DNA of 64,000 bases from Hemibagrus wyckioides (GCF_019097595.1 NC_080717.1:7404001-7468000); one strand, 5' to 3'. Positions 10,079-21,490 are shown, numbered from the stretch's first letter. Numbers and translations are program-made. The notes: a model not told the origin generated them from the letters alone.

Positions 10079-11681
10079 CAGTGCATCCAGAAAGTATTCA
10101 CAGCGCTTCACTTATTCCATATTTTGTTATGTTACAGCCTTATTCCAAAATGGATTCATTATTCATTATTTTCCTCAAAATTCTACAAACAATATCCCGT
10201 AATTAGAATGTGAAAGAAGTTTGTTTGAAATCTTTGCAAATTTATTTAAAATAGAAAACAAAAAAAAAAGTACATAAGTATTTACAGCCTTTGCTCAGAA
10301 CTTTGTTGAAGCACCTTTGGCACCAATTACAGCCTCAAGTCTTTTTGAGTATGATGCTACAAGCTTGGCACAGCTATTTTTGGGCAGTTTCTCCCAGTTT
10401 TAATTGCAGGACCTCTCGAGCTCCATCAGGTTGGATGGGGAGCGTCGGTGCACAGCCATTTTCAAATCTCTCCAGAGATATTCAATCGGGTTCAGGTCTG
10501 GGCTATGGCTGGACCACTCAAGGACATTCATAGAGTTGTCACATAGCCACTCCTTTGTTATCTTGGCTGTGTGCTTCAAGTTGTTCTGTTGGAAGATGAA
10601 CTGTTGCTTCAGTCTGAGGTCCAGAGCACTATGGAGCGGGTTTTATCAAGGATGTCTCTATACATTGCTGCATTCATCTTTCCCACAATCCTGACTAGTC
10701 TCCCTGTTCCTGCCACTGAAAAACAACCCCACAGCATGATGCTGCCACCACCATGCTTCACTGTAGGGATGGTATTGGCCAGGTGAAGAGCAATGCCTGG
10801 TTTCCTCCAGACATGATGCTTGCCATTCAGGCCAAAGAGTTCAATCATTGTTTCATCAGACCAGAGAATTTTGTTTTTCATGGTCTGAGAGTCCTTCATG
10901 TGCAGGCAGGGTGTCATGTGCCTTTTAGAGAGGAGTGGCTTCCATCTGGCTACTCTACCATACAGGCCTGATTGGTGGAGTGCTGCAGAGATGGTTGTTC
11001 TTCTGGAAGGTTCTCCTCTGTCTACAAAGAAACGCTGGAGCTCTTTCAGAGTGACCGTCGGGTTCTTGGTCACCCCCCTGACTAAGGTCCTTCTCTCATT
11101 ATCGCTCAGTTTGGCCAGACGGCCCGCTCTAGGAAGAGTCCTGATGATTCCAAACTTCATCCATTTATGGATGATGGAGGCCACTGTGGACCTTTAGACC
11201 TTCAATGCTGCAGAATTTTTTGTACCCTTCCCCAGATCTGTGCCTCGATACAATCTTGTCTCAGAGATCTACAAACAATTCCTTGGACTTCATGGCTTGG
11301 TTTGTGCTCTGACATGCACTGTTAACTGTGGAAACTTATATAGACATGTGTGTGCCTTTCCAAATCATGTCCAATCAACTGAATCAACCACAGGTGGACT
11401 CCAATCAAGTTGTAGAAACATCTCAGGGATGATCAGTGGAAACAGGATGCACCTGAGCTGAGTGTCACGGGAAAGGCTGCGAATACTTATGTACTGTATA
11501 TGTCATTTTTTATTTTTAATAAATTTGCAAAGATTTCAAACAAACTTCTTTCACATTCTCATCAGGGTATTGTTTGTAGAATGTTGAGGAAAATAATGAA
11601 TTTAATCCATTTTGTAATAAGGCTGTAATATAACAAAATGTGGAGAAAGTGAAGCGCTGTGAATACTTTCCGGATGCACTG
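10079..11681 (-). mobile_element. Tc1-like element with long (~200 bp) inverted repeats, family 4
   Basis: The element is 1603 bp and starts CAGTGCATCCAGAAAGTATT at 10079. It ends with the inverse, CCGGATGCACTG, at 11681, and a TA lies on each side (10077-10078 and 11682-11683). The inverted ends extend about 200 bp. TCACAGCGCTTCAC recurs inverted near the right end, and TTTGCAAATTTATT at 10240 pairs with AATAAATTTGCAAA at 11518. This is the long-repeat (IR/DR-like) Tc1 architecture common in fish and frogs, unlike the 29-bp ends of family 1. It carries a decayed transposase on the minus strand. Confidence 0.95.
10295..11293 (-). pseudogene. Tc1-like transposase, inactivated (family 4)
   Basis: The likely ancestral start is the ATG at 11293 reading MKSKEL. 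The frame soon meets a stop, then a frame shift. The longest open piece (11184-10609, 191 residues) covers the second helix-turn-helix ([24 protein letters not shown]) and the first catalytic block LWSDET. It then passes the glycine-rich box [14 protein letters not shown]. After another break, the C-terminal part continues to the stop at 10295-10297 with [11 protein letters not shown], so the glutamate is present. The second catalytic block reads FQQNNLKHTAK where relatives have an aspartate after QQ, so that aspartate is lost. An in-frame stop also follows the SCN codons. Not functional. Confidence 0.92.
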
Positions 11682-11683
11682 TA

Positions 11684-12139
11684 GCTGTTGTTAATCATAT
11701 CCTTTGTAACTTACATCTTATGATTACATCATATTTATTATACAGTTGAGCAGTTAAGTGTATAAGGGCACAGCAGTTGCTGTTGCAGGGATTTGTACTC
11801 ATGACCTTCTGATAAAAATTAATCTGTCTTGTCCTCCAAGTTAGCAGTGCCACATTTTTAGGAATACTAAGCTAGATTTTTCACATTTTAACAGACCGAA
11901 AGTAAGTTTTTTGTAAGTGAATTGGTCAGCCAGCCCCATCATTACTCTTTACCATGTCAGTGGTGTTTCAATACAAATGATTGATATCAACTGAAGTAGG
12001 ATGTAGATTTAGATCCAGGTAAAAACAGTAAAAAATGTAAGCCACATATCTAAATATGACCTGTTAAAAAAAAGTGTCTATATATCTAATATTAAGTGTC
12101 TATCACATTTAGTTCTGCTTTTGAACATTTGTTTTTCAA
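11684..12139. other. AT-rich spacer, no gene seen
   Basis: No gene, repeat family or RNA gene is recognised. Confidence 0.45.
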
Positions 12140-12780
12140 ATTACTTTCCACCACCCGTGAAGGTTCTACAGAGACAGAGACAAATCCTCACATGGCTTCG
12201 GAGCCTGCAACCTAATGAGTGCGACCTTTGTTCTTAAAGGCCATGACTTGGCCTCGATGCTCATTACTGTAAGCAATGTTTGGAATGAGGTCCATTACAA
12301 TGTTGCTGAGGTGCTGCGCCGGCATACGCTTTGAGAGCCACATGATGGGGAAGCTTATCCTTCTGATGTGCTGCTCTTTTATCTAGCACTCAACGCGTGT
12401 GAGGAACAAAGAGCTGTGGGAGCCGGGGCCTGCAGACAGCTATTGATTTTAACGTGATCATTTGACGCTACCTGCAGCGCGCCTGCGCATGAGATGGCTG
12501 TGGGATTGGGCCACAATGACCTCACTGTAGAAAGAAACACAAAGAGGTGCTGACAGTGATGACAGATCCCGGCAGTTTTATGACCTTTAATAATCCGCCA
12601 CTCTGCACCGGGGGTGAATAATATGAATTTGAGTGTCATCTGAGCGCTGCTGGCAGTATTGAAAATACCCAGCAGGGTTTAGCTCAGCTGTTTCTTCAGT
12701 CTCTTTGTGTTTTAACATGGAATACGATGATTGTGTTGGGAATCTGTCAGTAAAACCAAATGGGAATTGCATACAGAGGC
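12140..12780. other. candidate conserved non-coding element
   Basis: This stretch has clearly higher GC and complexity than its neighbours, no transposon signature and no convincing long frame. It contains homeodomain-type cores in short order (CTATTGATTTTAACGTGATC) and a GC-rich patch GCGCGCCTGCGCATGAG. Such islands in AT-rich vertebrate deserts are often conserved enhancers, but conservation cannot be judged from one sequence. The 86- and 61-codon minus frames here overlap each other and are not convincing exons. Confidence 0.35.
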
Positions 12781-12872
12781 TTTACAGTGGTTATTCTTTA
12801 CCTTCCTTTATTAACTGAATTCCCTGCGATCACAGGAGTCCGGTATTATGTCTGCACATCAATGACAAGTCT

Positions 12873-12898
12873 AGATGGATGGATGGATGGATGGATGT
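12873..12898. repeat. (GGAT)n microsatellite
   Basis: About six GGAT units. Confidence 0.9.
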
Positions 12899-13418
12899 CT
12901 CTCTCTACAAAGACAACCTTTTTTAGACTGTCATAACTCAAATGATTGATTCTGAAGAACATAAAATCTATCAAAAGAGAGTAGATGAACTGAATTTCAA
13001 ATTATGATAGCACTAGAGATGAGGCGACAGAATACTGATCACCTACTAAACATGAAATCCAGGAAACTGTACTATTCAAGTAAAGTTTAAAAGATTATTC
13101 TATAGATTAGCAACGCAACATCAACAACCTTAAACTAGTCTCATGTTGTTTAAAATGACTTTGATTATGCTGGTTGATGGCTGGCAACTGACAGATTCTT
13201 GACAATGTATAGATGGTTTATTGAGTGCTTTGTAGTCTATCCAAATTATAAGACATTCTTGCTTAACTTCATTTTAGAGAAATACAGAGTCACATGCTAG
13301 TGTCAATCATCACTGATGTTTTTTTTTTTTTTTTAATATACCTTTTTAGTCAAGACACATAGATTTTACCATAAGAGTTTAATATAAGGAAAGATTCAGA
13401 CATTCCATTTGAAATGAC

Positions 13419-13419
<1 letters not shown>
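12899..13419. other. AT-rich spacer, no gene seen
   Basis: Contains a T homopolymer at about 13319-13334. No gene or known repeat is recognised. Confidence 0.45.
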
Positions 13420-13496
<77 letters not shown>

Positions 13497-13597
13497 ATAA
13501 ATAAATAATAAAATAAAATAAAATAAAATAAAATAAAATAAAATAAAATAAAATAAAATAAAATAAAATAAAATAAAATAAAATAAAATAAAATAAA
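13420..13597. repeat. compound (GATA)n-(AAAT)n-(AAAAT)n array
   Basis: GATA units run to about 13495, a short AAAT run follows, and AAAAT units run from about 13508 to 13596. The two phenylalanine/tyrosine-rich minus frames of 101 and 111 codons are translations of this array. Confidence 0.95.
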
Positions 13598-13911
13598 AAC
13601 TGTTTGTATATGTATGAATCCATAATGGCACTAATGAGACCTGAAACTGAAACAAGTAACTTCATATTTACATGGAAATGGGGGAAAAAAGAAAGCATAT
13701 TCGATATTTCATAAATTTTATCATCTACCATTTTTTAATATAGATACAAATCTACAGCAGCATTTTTGTGTCACCCTAAAAAACTGCATAACTTTTAAAA
13801 TAAATGGGCAACAAGTTGAGATATAAAATAGACTCTGATAGCGTTTGTCAATTGTACTTCCTGATTGCCTCATGTAGGAAAAGGAAACGTATAGGGAGGA
13901 AGTGTTTACTG

Positions 13912-13914
<3 letters not shown>

Positions 13915-13959
<45 letters not shown>

Positions 13960-14030
13960 TTGTTATTAATAATAATAATCACAATAATCATAATAATAAT
14001 AATAATACGTAGTAGTAGTAGTAGTAGTAA
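13915..14030. repeat. (ATT)n / (AAT)n / (AGT)n cluster
   Basis: An ATT run (to about 13968) is followed at once by AAT units (to about 14006) and then AGT units. The ATT and AAT runs are complementary and could pair as a hairpin. Confidence 0.93.
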
Positions 14031-14191
14031 TTTATTTTATTATTTTTTTAAGTGTAGAAATCACCTTTGTATCCTCAGTTTAGAAACCTGCTCTCTCCCT
14101 GCTTTAATTACTGTGCAGTAATTAAAAAGAAAGAAAGAAAAATAAAATATCTGTCATTGCATGTTAATGATATGCTAACTTAACTTATTAA

Positions 14192-14266
<75 letters not shown>
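14192..14266. repeat. (AAT)n microsatellite
   Basis: Pure AAT array of about 75 bp that ends at the edge of the DNA transposon relic. Confidence 0.95.
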
Positions 14267-14268
<2 letters not shown>

Positions 14269-14274
14269 AAGTAT

Positions 14275-14770
14275 TTATTGTGCAAATTGGCAGATAGTGG
14301 CAGATATCCCTTAGATAATACTGGCAGATATCACAGCTTGTAAGCACTTTTTTTCTGGGCAGATAGAGCCTTCTGTTCTTGCTTAATGAATTTTCACCTA
14401 TTCTTCCTTGCAGAATGCTCCTACTTCTGAGTTATTCTGGGATTGTCTTGCATGATCAGCATGTTTATGAGCTCCCTACATATTTTTTAATAAAGTTTAG
14501 GTCAGGAGACTTAAGTAAATTCTGTGCCAAAAGCTTTCCCTTGCATTTCCTGAAGTTGCTCATGAGGCATTTGAGGTATGTTTCGCATTATTGTTCTGTT
14601 ATAGAAGCCATTCTTTTTTTTTTTCTCTTTTTTTTCAGCTTCAGTTGCTCGATAGACTGTATCAGAGAACCATTTATCAAAAGGCAATTTCCTCTAATTT
14701 TGTACAGATTTTTATTCTAAATAGACCTTGTCTTTATTACAGTGAGAAGTTTCCTCTTGAGAATATAAAG
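14275..14770 (-). mobile_element. Tc1/mariner-type transposon relic, family 5
   Basis: On the minus strand, 14360-14620 reads in broken order as the end of a DDE transposase. A KHTS-like stretch (AKHTSNAS) comes first, then FRKCKGKLL, then SPDLNFIKKYV where relatives have SPDLNIIENLW. The catalytic glutamate has become lysine. Several stops interrupt the frame. The plus-strand text GGTCAGGAGAC and GTAGAAGCCAT-like words match a repeat I know from fish genomes. The terminal repeats are not resolved. An inserted T-rich tract lies at 14611-14635. Confidence 0.55.
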
Positions 14771-15732
14771 TGAAAGTTAGCTATTATTAATATTTCTACT
14801 TCTTTCATAAAATATTGCAACTTTATATGTGTATTAAAATTCATTACTTTTTTTTTTTTTTATATTCTTGTGTGTTTTTTGTTTCATTTATTTATGTATT
14901 TTAACATCTACATCAAAACCCCATTGTGTAAGTGCAGCTGAAATAAACTGTGGCAGTGGGAACAGAGAGAGACAGATTTCCCTAAAATAAAGAGAAAAAG
15001 ACAGCTGCCATTTAAAGCCCTGCCTCTGATTTCGTTTTGATTTCTTATAGTAGAATTCAAGTGCTGTGTCTAAACAAAACTTAATATATAAGGAGAGCAT
15101 ATTTATTTTCACAGTGGAGTGTTTTTTTTTTTTATCTATTTATTTTATTTTTTTTTTACCGATGCTTTTCAGAACGGATATAATTCAAGTGGCGAGGAGT
15201 AAAGCTAATGGCTTGTTAGTTTATGGAACAGTATATCAGTCTTAATGAATCATAAAATCCTATTGACCCGTAGCCCGTGTCCACTTCCAACAGCATCACC
15301 GGTGGCCACTTTAATGATCACTCTGACCTTGCAAGGACATCCTCACATCCTGTTTATGTCTGTTTGGAAAGCTAGAGACTTGCAACTGTAAAATGACTGC
15401 AGCTCAAAACAACATGTTACTTTCACCTAGAGATGAGGTCGGAGTAGTTACAAGTCTCATATTTTTCTCTGTCTTACTCTTTGTCTTACTTTCTCTAAAG
15501 TTTCCATTTATATATATTTATATATGTAGCTACATAGAGTGCTGTATATGTGATTTATTAAGTAATCTATGAAAGTGCAGTGCCACTGAATATTTATATA
15601 TAATCAGTCACCGAGGGAAGGTGCTAACTGTCTTATTCTGTATGCAAGAGTTCAGTAATGGCCAAGATTATCTAGTGAGAGCTACCTTTGCTCTCCTGAC
15701 GATAGACTTTTTTCTGTCTGCTACAAGGAAGC

Positions 15733-15734
<2 letters not shown>
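14771..15734. other. AT-rich spacer, no gene seen
   Basis: Contains poly-T tracts (near 14848-14862 and 15122-15157). The section 15240-15400 has balanced composition. No gene is recognised. Confidence 0.45.

Positions 15735-15794
<60 letters not shown>
15735..15794. repeat. (ATT)n microsatellite
   Basis: Pure ATT array of about 60 bp. The poly-leucine frame over it is an artefact. Confidence 0.95.
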
Positions 15795-15798
<4 letters not shown>

Positions 15799-16182
15799 TT
15801 CACAAACAATAATATTCTAATATGTTCTAATATTGTTCAGTATGTTCTAATGTATATAGTTGCTTGATTTGATTTCTATTTCCCAAAATATAGACCGTAA
15901 ACTAGTTTCTAATTTAAACCACTTTGACCTTGACCAGTTATTGTTTTTTGTATTACTGGCAATTATTAAACATGGTTGCTTGTGTGGTCGGTTTTATTTC
16001 TTTGTTTGCTTGTAATTTTATAAAGAGTATATATGAATAAGTGCAAGTTCTTCTGAGGTAAATAAATAAATAAATAAATAAATAAATGAGACATACATGA
16101 GACATACATGAGACTTCACATGAGAAACGTTTCCCCTGTAGGAAACTGAATGGAATGAGGTAAAAAAAAACTTTTGATATGC

Positions 16183-16219
<37 letters not shown>

Positions 16220-16680
16220 CCTAAGACTTCTAATTTATTATTTGCACAACAAACAAAAAAAAAGTCCCTCTTGGTACAAAGTTATAATTACCATTGCCAC
16301 AGTTTTGACAATAAGCTTTTGCCTTTGCTTAAATGGAGCACTGAGCACCGAAATCCTAAGCTTCATTAATTATTATTATTATTATTATTATTTTTAATAT
16401 TTAGCCTCTATAGTGTATAACATGCTCTACCTATAGATGCCTTAACCATGCAGATGCATACAAACATTTGTTGGCATCTCAGCTAATAATAAGGTGTCTT
16501 GGAAATCAATGATAATTTGTGTCCTAATGGCAATCAGCTCTTGCTAAATGATTGTCTAAAATGTGCTTAAATATAAAAATGTCCTTGATTTGGATAAACA
16601 CAAAAATGGTTTTCCTGAGCAAAAAATAAATAAATAAATAAATCCAAATTTATGCAAATTACTAAATATGTAATAATGTG
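15795..16680. other. AT-rich spacer with small microsatellites
   Basis: Holds AAAT units at about 16060-16086 and 16624-16643, a CT run at 16186-16216 and an ATT run at 16369-16392. No gene is recognised. Confidence 0.6.
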
Positions 16681-17010
16681 TAATGTGTTTATTAGCCAGC
16701 AGCAAGTCTAAGGGAGCTGAAAAAGGATTAGTAGGGGGAAAGTCAGTAAAGCGATTACGGAATTGCTACAACAGATTGAGAGCCAGGTAAATGAGCGTGC
16801 TAATGGACAGGATGGACATGAGCTGGACTGAGAGCAGAGCACTGTTATCATCAATATGCCACCTAGCCCTGGCTCACATCCTGGACACCCGAAAGGTCAG
16901 CAGATCAAACAAACAAGCTTCTAGATGCCTCCAGCTGCATTTGGCAGCCAGTTCCGTGTCTGGATGTGGAATATGGCACACCAGCTGTACTATGCTCAGT
17001 TTGCTTGTGC
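16681..17010. other. candidate conserved non-coding element
   Basis: Balanced, non-repetitive sequence with a run of homeobox-like TAAT/ATTA cores and the word GCCACCTAGCCCTGGC. The 109-codon plus frame (16791-17120) has no recognised domain and no splice or start context that would make it convincing. Confidence 0.25.
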
Positions 17011-17386
17011 TGAGCTCTCTGTGTGTGATAGCCTGTCTGAAAGGATCAGCAGACCTGCTGATTGTAGTTAATGAGGGTTATGAGGTGTACTATGCGAGTA
17101 GTTATGAAACAAAATTGTAACCAGGATCATATATCAAAGCAGTAATGTTACATGACTACTTTTTTTTCTGTAAAGCTGCCAACAACTATTATTTAAAGGG
17201 CAATATAAATATAACAGAACTGAAATAAACACTTCTATATATATTGCCATAATATTGAATATTGCCATTATTTCACAATCATTACAATTTTTTTTCCCAT
17301 AGATTACAAGGTCTAGATAACAAGTTGCTTCCTTAGTACAATGCCTTCCATCTCCACCATTTTCTAAACAGAAAATAGCAACAATA
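17011..17386. other. AT-rich spacer, no gene seen
   Basis: No gene or known repeat is recognised up to the TA target site of Tc1 copy B. Confidence 0.45.
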
Positions 17387-17388
17387 TA

Positions 17389-18567
17389 CACTATATTGCC
17401 AAAAGTATTCGCTCACCTGCCTCGACTCGCATATGAACTTAAGTGACATCCCATTCCTAATCCATAGGGTTCAATATGACATCGGTCCACCCTTTGCAGC
17501 TATAACAGCTTCAACTCTTCTGGGAAGGCTGTCCACAAGGTTTAAGAGTGTGTTTATGGGAATTTTTGACCATTCTTCCAGAAGCGCATTTGTGAGGTCA
17601 CACACTGATGTTGGACGAGAAGGCCTGGCTCTCAGTCTCCGCTCTAATTCATCCCAAAGGTGTTCTATCGGGTTGAGGTCAGGACTCTGTGCAGGCCAGT
17701 CAAGTTCATCCACACCAGACTCTGTCATCCATGTCTTTATGGACCTTGCTTTGGTCACTGGTGCACAGTCATGTTGGAAGAGGAAGGGGCCAGCTCCAAA
17801 CTGTTCCCACAAAGTTGGGAGCATGGAATTGTCCAAAATGTCTTGGTATGCTGAAGCATTCAGAGTTCCTTTCACTGGAACTAAGGGGCCAAGCCCAGCT
17901 CCTGAAAAACAACCCCACACCATAATCCCCCCTCCACCAAACTTTACACTTGGCACAATGCAGTCAGACAAGTACCGTTCTCCTGGCAACCGTCCATTAG
18001 ATTGCCAGATGGAGAAGCGCGATTCGTCACTCCAGAGAACGCGTCTCCACTGCTCTAGAGTCCAGTGGCGGTGTGCTTTACACCACTGCATCCGACGCTT
18101 TGCATTGCACTTGGTGATGTATGGCTTGGATGCAGCTGCTCGGCCATGGAAACCCATTCCATGAAGCTCTCTGCGCACTGTTCTTGAGCTAATCTGAAGG
18201 CCACATGAAGTTTGGAGGTCTGTAGCGATTGACTCTGCAGAAAGTTGGCGACCTCTTCGCACGATGCGCCTCAGCATCCGCTGACCCCGCTCCGTCAGTT
18301 TACGTGGCCTACCACTTCGTGGCTGAGTTGCTGTCGTTCCCAAACACTTCCAAATTCTTATAATACAGCTGACAGTTGACTGTGGAATGTGGAATTCACT
18401 GAGCTCCTGAGAGCGACCCATTCTTTCACAAATGTTTGTAAAAACCTTTAGTGCTTGAAAAGCTTAGCCTAGGTGCTTGATTTTATACACCTGTGGCCAT
18501 GGAAGTGATTGGAACACCTGATTCTGATTATTTGGATGGGTGAGCGAATACTTTTGGCAATATAGTG
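17389..18567 (-). mobile_element. Tc1/mariner element, family 1, copy B
   Basis: The element is 1179 bp and bounded by CACTATATTGCC (17389) and GGCAATATAGTG (18567). A TA lies on each side (17387-17388, 18568-18569). The outer 29 bp of the two ends are perfect inverted repeats. It is 69 bp shorter than copy C. Two deletions account for most of this: one of 66 bp near the transposase N-terminus and one of 15 bp in the catalytic domain. A small replacement upstream of the start codon, around 18445-18475, is also visible. It inserted outside a long microsatellite, in ordinary AT-rich sequence. Confidence 0.97.
17471..18421 (-). pseudogene. Tc1-like transposase with two in-frame deletions (copy B)
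   Basis: Uninterrupted frame of 316 residues starting [10 protein letters not shown] at 18421. Against the 343-residue copy C protein it lacks 22 residues net (about 11-33, most of the first helix-turn-helix) and five residues (VWVWR) after the first catalytic block. The DDE residues remain: D132 in LWSDES, D218 in QHDCAP and E253 in LNPIEHLW, with 34 residues between the last two. The N-terminal loss is expected to abolish normal recognition of the transposon ends. I therefore call it a pseudogene despite the open frame. A dimer-poisoning product is conceivable but not shown. Confidence 0.85.
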
Positions 18568-19130
18568 TATATATTATTGTATACATATTGTATATAAATA
18601 TAAGATTGTCTGTTATTATTAGAATTCTTCTTCTTCTTCTTCTTCTTCTTCTTCTTTATTTTGTATATTTTTTGCACAAGCAAAATGCTGTATAAAATAT
18701 CGACATCCTGTCATGTGACTCATAAGCAAGCCTAAAAACTAACAATACTTCAACAGCTTATTTTTTTGTCAATAATCAATAATCTACACACAATCTATAG
18801 ACTTTTCTCCATTTCTTTCTCTCACTTTACTCAAACGTTCCAAATAACAGCTCCTGATGTTTAATGGATAATGTCCGTGTAGATTAGGTACCAAGATGTA
18901 AACCTTACTGAGATTCCACTGAGACACTTATATGAGAACCCTTTACCAGTATCTTAGAAATCAACTGAAAATACAGCTGGTTGGTCAATATGTGGTTCCT
19001 AGACTTTGTTCAATGAAATGGATAGAATCAATTAATTAAAAATGTTTCAATATTTGATTTATTAATAGTTCTATAAAATAAAAAAATAAAAAAATCCTCT
19101 TTTAAGGCGTGCCAAGGAAAAGAAATATAC
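18568..19130. other. AT-rich spacer with (TTC)n
   Basis: Holds a TTC array at 18625-18656. Otherwise no gene or known repeat is recognised. Confidence 0.55.
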
Positions 19131-19330
19131 ATTTTAATTGGACAGTAGGACACATAGAGTCTATCAATTTCTTTTGTTTTGACTATAATTGGACAGTCCA
19201 GTTGGTGTTTAGTAGATAATCTATAGACTATCATCGTGTCCCTTTCATTTTTACTTTAATTGGATAATCCATTTTATAGCTTTTGCTTTTTAGGAGATAA
19301 TGTATAGGTTATCAACTCATCCCTGGTGTT
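19131..19330. repeat. decayed tandem repeat, ~50-75 bp spacing
   Basis: The motif TTAATTGGA or TATAATTGGA begins at about 19133, 19184 and 19255. After each of the last two, a GATAATCTATAG/GATAATGTATAG block and a TATCA...TCCCT block follow in the same order. This looks like an old tandem duplication. No coding content. Confidence 0.5.
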
Positions 19331-20678
19331 ATTACGATTCCCAGTTCAGTGCATGTGGAATCTACTGGTACAGATTTAAATGGAGTTACAGCTACTCTGT
19401 TGTTAATTGTCTGGCATTTTTCAATTAGCTTTACTTTTTAGTGACATCAGAACTGACGAATACAAAATGCAGCTCATGTGGTAATAATAGCTTTTTGTCT
19501 AATACTAGCTTGAAGCGATACTAGCCTGAAAATTAAATGTAGACATTCATACATTTGGGAAAGGGATTAGAAAAATGTTCCGCTTCACTATAGCGCATTA
19601 TTCTTCACTAAAAGAGCAGACAGAGCCAACAGCAGCAGCAGCAACAAGAAGAAAAGATCCCTGGCACAAAGAAAGTTCCATGCATACTCCATTTCTTTCT
19701 TTTTCAACATGTTTATGAGTCCAAATGTGCTAGAAGGAATATTTTGCATTTGAAAGGTAGAACCATGCTGTATCTTATTTAGAAAACTCTGCTTCATGTT
19801 TCAGTTTGCTGTCATGGTACACTGTACACGTTGTCATGAACATATTCGAACAGCGCTCTAATCACACATTGAATGTGTCTCTCTGAAAGGGTGATCAATA
19901 CTGACAACACAATTACAACCAATTAATAAAGTACTCTCCCAAAATCATATTTCTTGTGCATTAAAGTGTGAACTCATTTAACATCTCATGCTTGAAAAAT
20001 CCTGTTCCATGCGTCTGTTATGATAAATTATGAATGATTTGGTTCACATGCATGCAGCTTTGTACCATGAGCACATTGTCTCCTATGAAATATTTGGAAT
20101 ATAAAAGTCACATGTTAAACAGGAAACCGCATCGTCCACATTTCCATGTTCAATTATATTGACTGATGAGGTCACTTTCAAAGTAGAACCCCTTAACTCA
20201 AAATATACACTGAAAATAAATCACCAATGAAAAAGAAAAAGTAGACCAGTAAAATCATTATCGTCTTCTTGCCATGGGGGCTAGTTAACCACATATTGTG
20301 TATTTGATGATTCATAGCTAAAAATGTATATTCGTAACCGTTACATAAGGGCTAAATGACACTGCAATCATGAAGTCACCCACCCAAATAAAAACCCCTT
20401 TAGCAGCAAAATAAATACATAGCAACACATTATAAACTGTAAAAACTATCATAAAAGTGTGATGACTTCAACGATTATGTTCATATGGTGCTGACTGATA
20501 GTCATGAACTGCTATTATTTGTTACGTTCAGTGCAAAATAAGCACCCTGTATATTTTGGGTGATTCAATATATTTGAAACATCTATTCTAAACTTGATAT
20601 TCAGCAGCACTGAAGCCTTCTCGCAAAGAGAGAGACAAGCTTTGAGTCATGCATGATTCATCACTTTCAAAGAGTCAG
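19331..20678. other. unique-looking non-coding sequence
   Basis: No recognisable gene, repeat or RNA. The short frame at 19588-19797 (minus) consists of a low-complexity leucine run over an AGC/AAC-rich patch and is rejected as a gene. Confidence 0.5.
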
Positions 20679-20679
20679 A

Positions 20680-20722
<43 letters not shown>
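20679..20722. repeat. (CT)n microsatellite
   Basis: CT run with one interruption. It is followed by CTGT-rich sequence and a short CA run at about 20787-20804. Confidence 0.93.
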
Positions 20723-20727
<5 letters not shown>

Positions 20728-21280
20728 GTCTGTCTGCTATGTGTCCATCTGTCTGTCTTTCAACCGCGCAACTAAGCCCCCCCAACACAGACACACACAC
20801 ACACCTATCAGCATTGTGTGGTCTCCTTGACAGATGTCCTCTGGATTGCAGGATGTGTTCTGCACTGTCTCTGGCAATTCTTCCTAAATTGCTGCCTGGT
20901 GCTCATTAGACCTTATTAAGTCCACACATTCCTAGTAACACATTTTAAAGCAGATACTACTTTATAGTCACAGAGGCAAGTTGGATAAAGAGTTAATAGT
21001 GATCTGAGATTTCCTTACATTAAATTATTATTTTGCAAGTCACTCATTCAACAAGAAGTTTTGAATTTTCTGAAGTCCATGGGAAGGTCCAGGGTTCAAT
21101 CCTGAGCTTGGGTTTATGTCTGCAGGGTTTATGACTTCCTTGTGTCCAGGTAGGTTTCTTAAAACCTGGCTAATCTAAATCAATCATTGTTATGAATTGC
21201 ATGCCCTATGATGTACTGGTGTCCAAATCTAGAGGGAAAGTGATAGTTCAATGGTTTAAGAAGAACAAGGCTTAACTTGG
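20723..21280. other. non-coding stretch, no gene seen
   Basis: No gene is recognised. A fragment around 21085-21190 (CAGGGTTCAATCCTGAGC and CTTGTGTCCAGGTAGG) resembles a decayed piece of the SINE-like repeat family seen at 57598-57925. Confidence 0.45.
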
Positions 21281-21490
21281 CACATATACATACATAACAG
21301 CACAATGAAATTATTTTCTTTGCATCTCAGCTTAGGAAGTTAGGGTCAGAGCATGGAGTCAGCCATGATACAGCACCACTGAAGCAGAGAGGGTTAAGGG
21401 CCTTGCTCAGGGGCCCATCAGGGGCAGCTTGGCTGTGCTGGAGCTTGAACTACAAACCATCTGCTCAGTATTGTATAGCCTTAACTGTTG
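21281..21490. repeat. dispersed fish repeat, copy 1
   Basis: Contains ACAATGAAATTATTTTCTTTGC, then AGGAAGTTAGGGTCAGAGCA, then GCAGAGAGGGTTAAGGGCC. The same order of blocks occurs at 47036-47265, so it is an interspersed repeat. Its class is uncertain. Confidence 0.65.

Noticed and set aside
10291..11197. Several 70-100 codon plus-strand frames over the long-ended Tc1 element
   Set aside because: They are antisense to the decayed transposase and overlap each other in different frames.
13350..13731. Two overlapping frames rich in phenylalanine, isoleucine and tyrosine
   Set aside because: Direct translation of GATA and AAAAT arrays.
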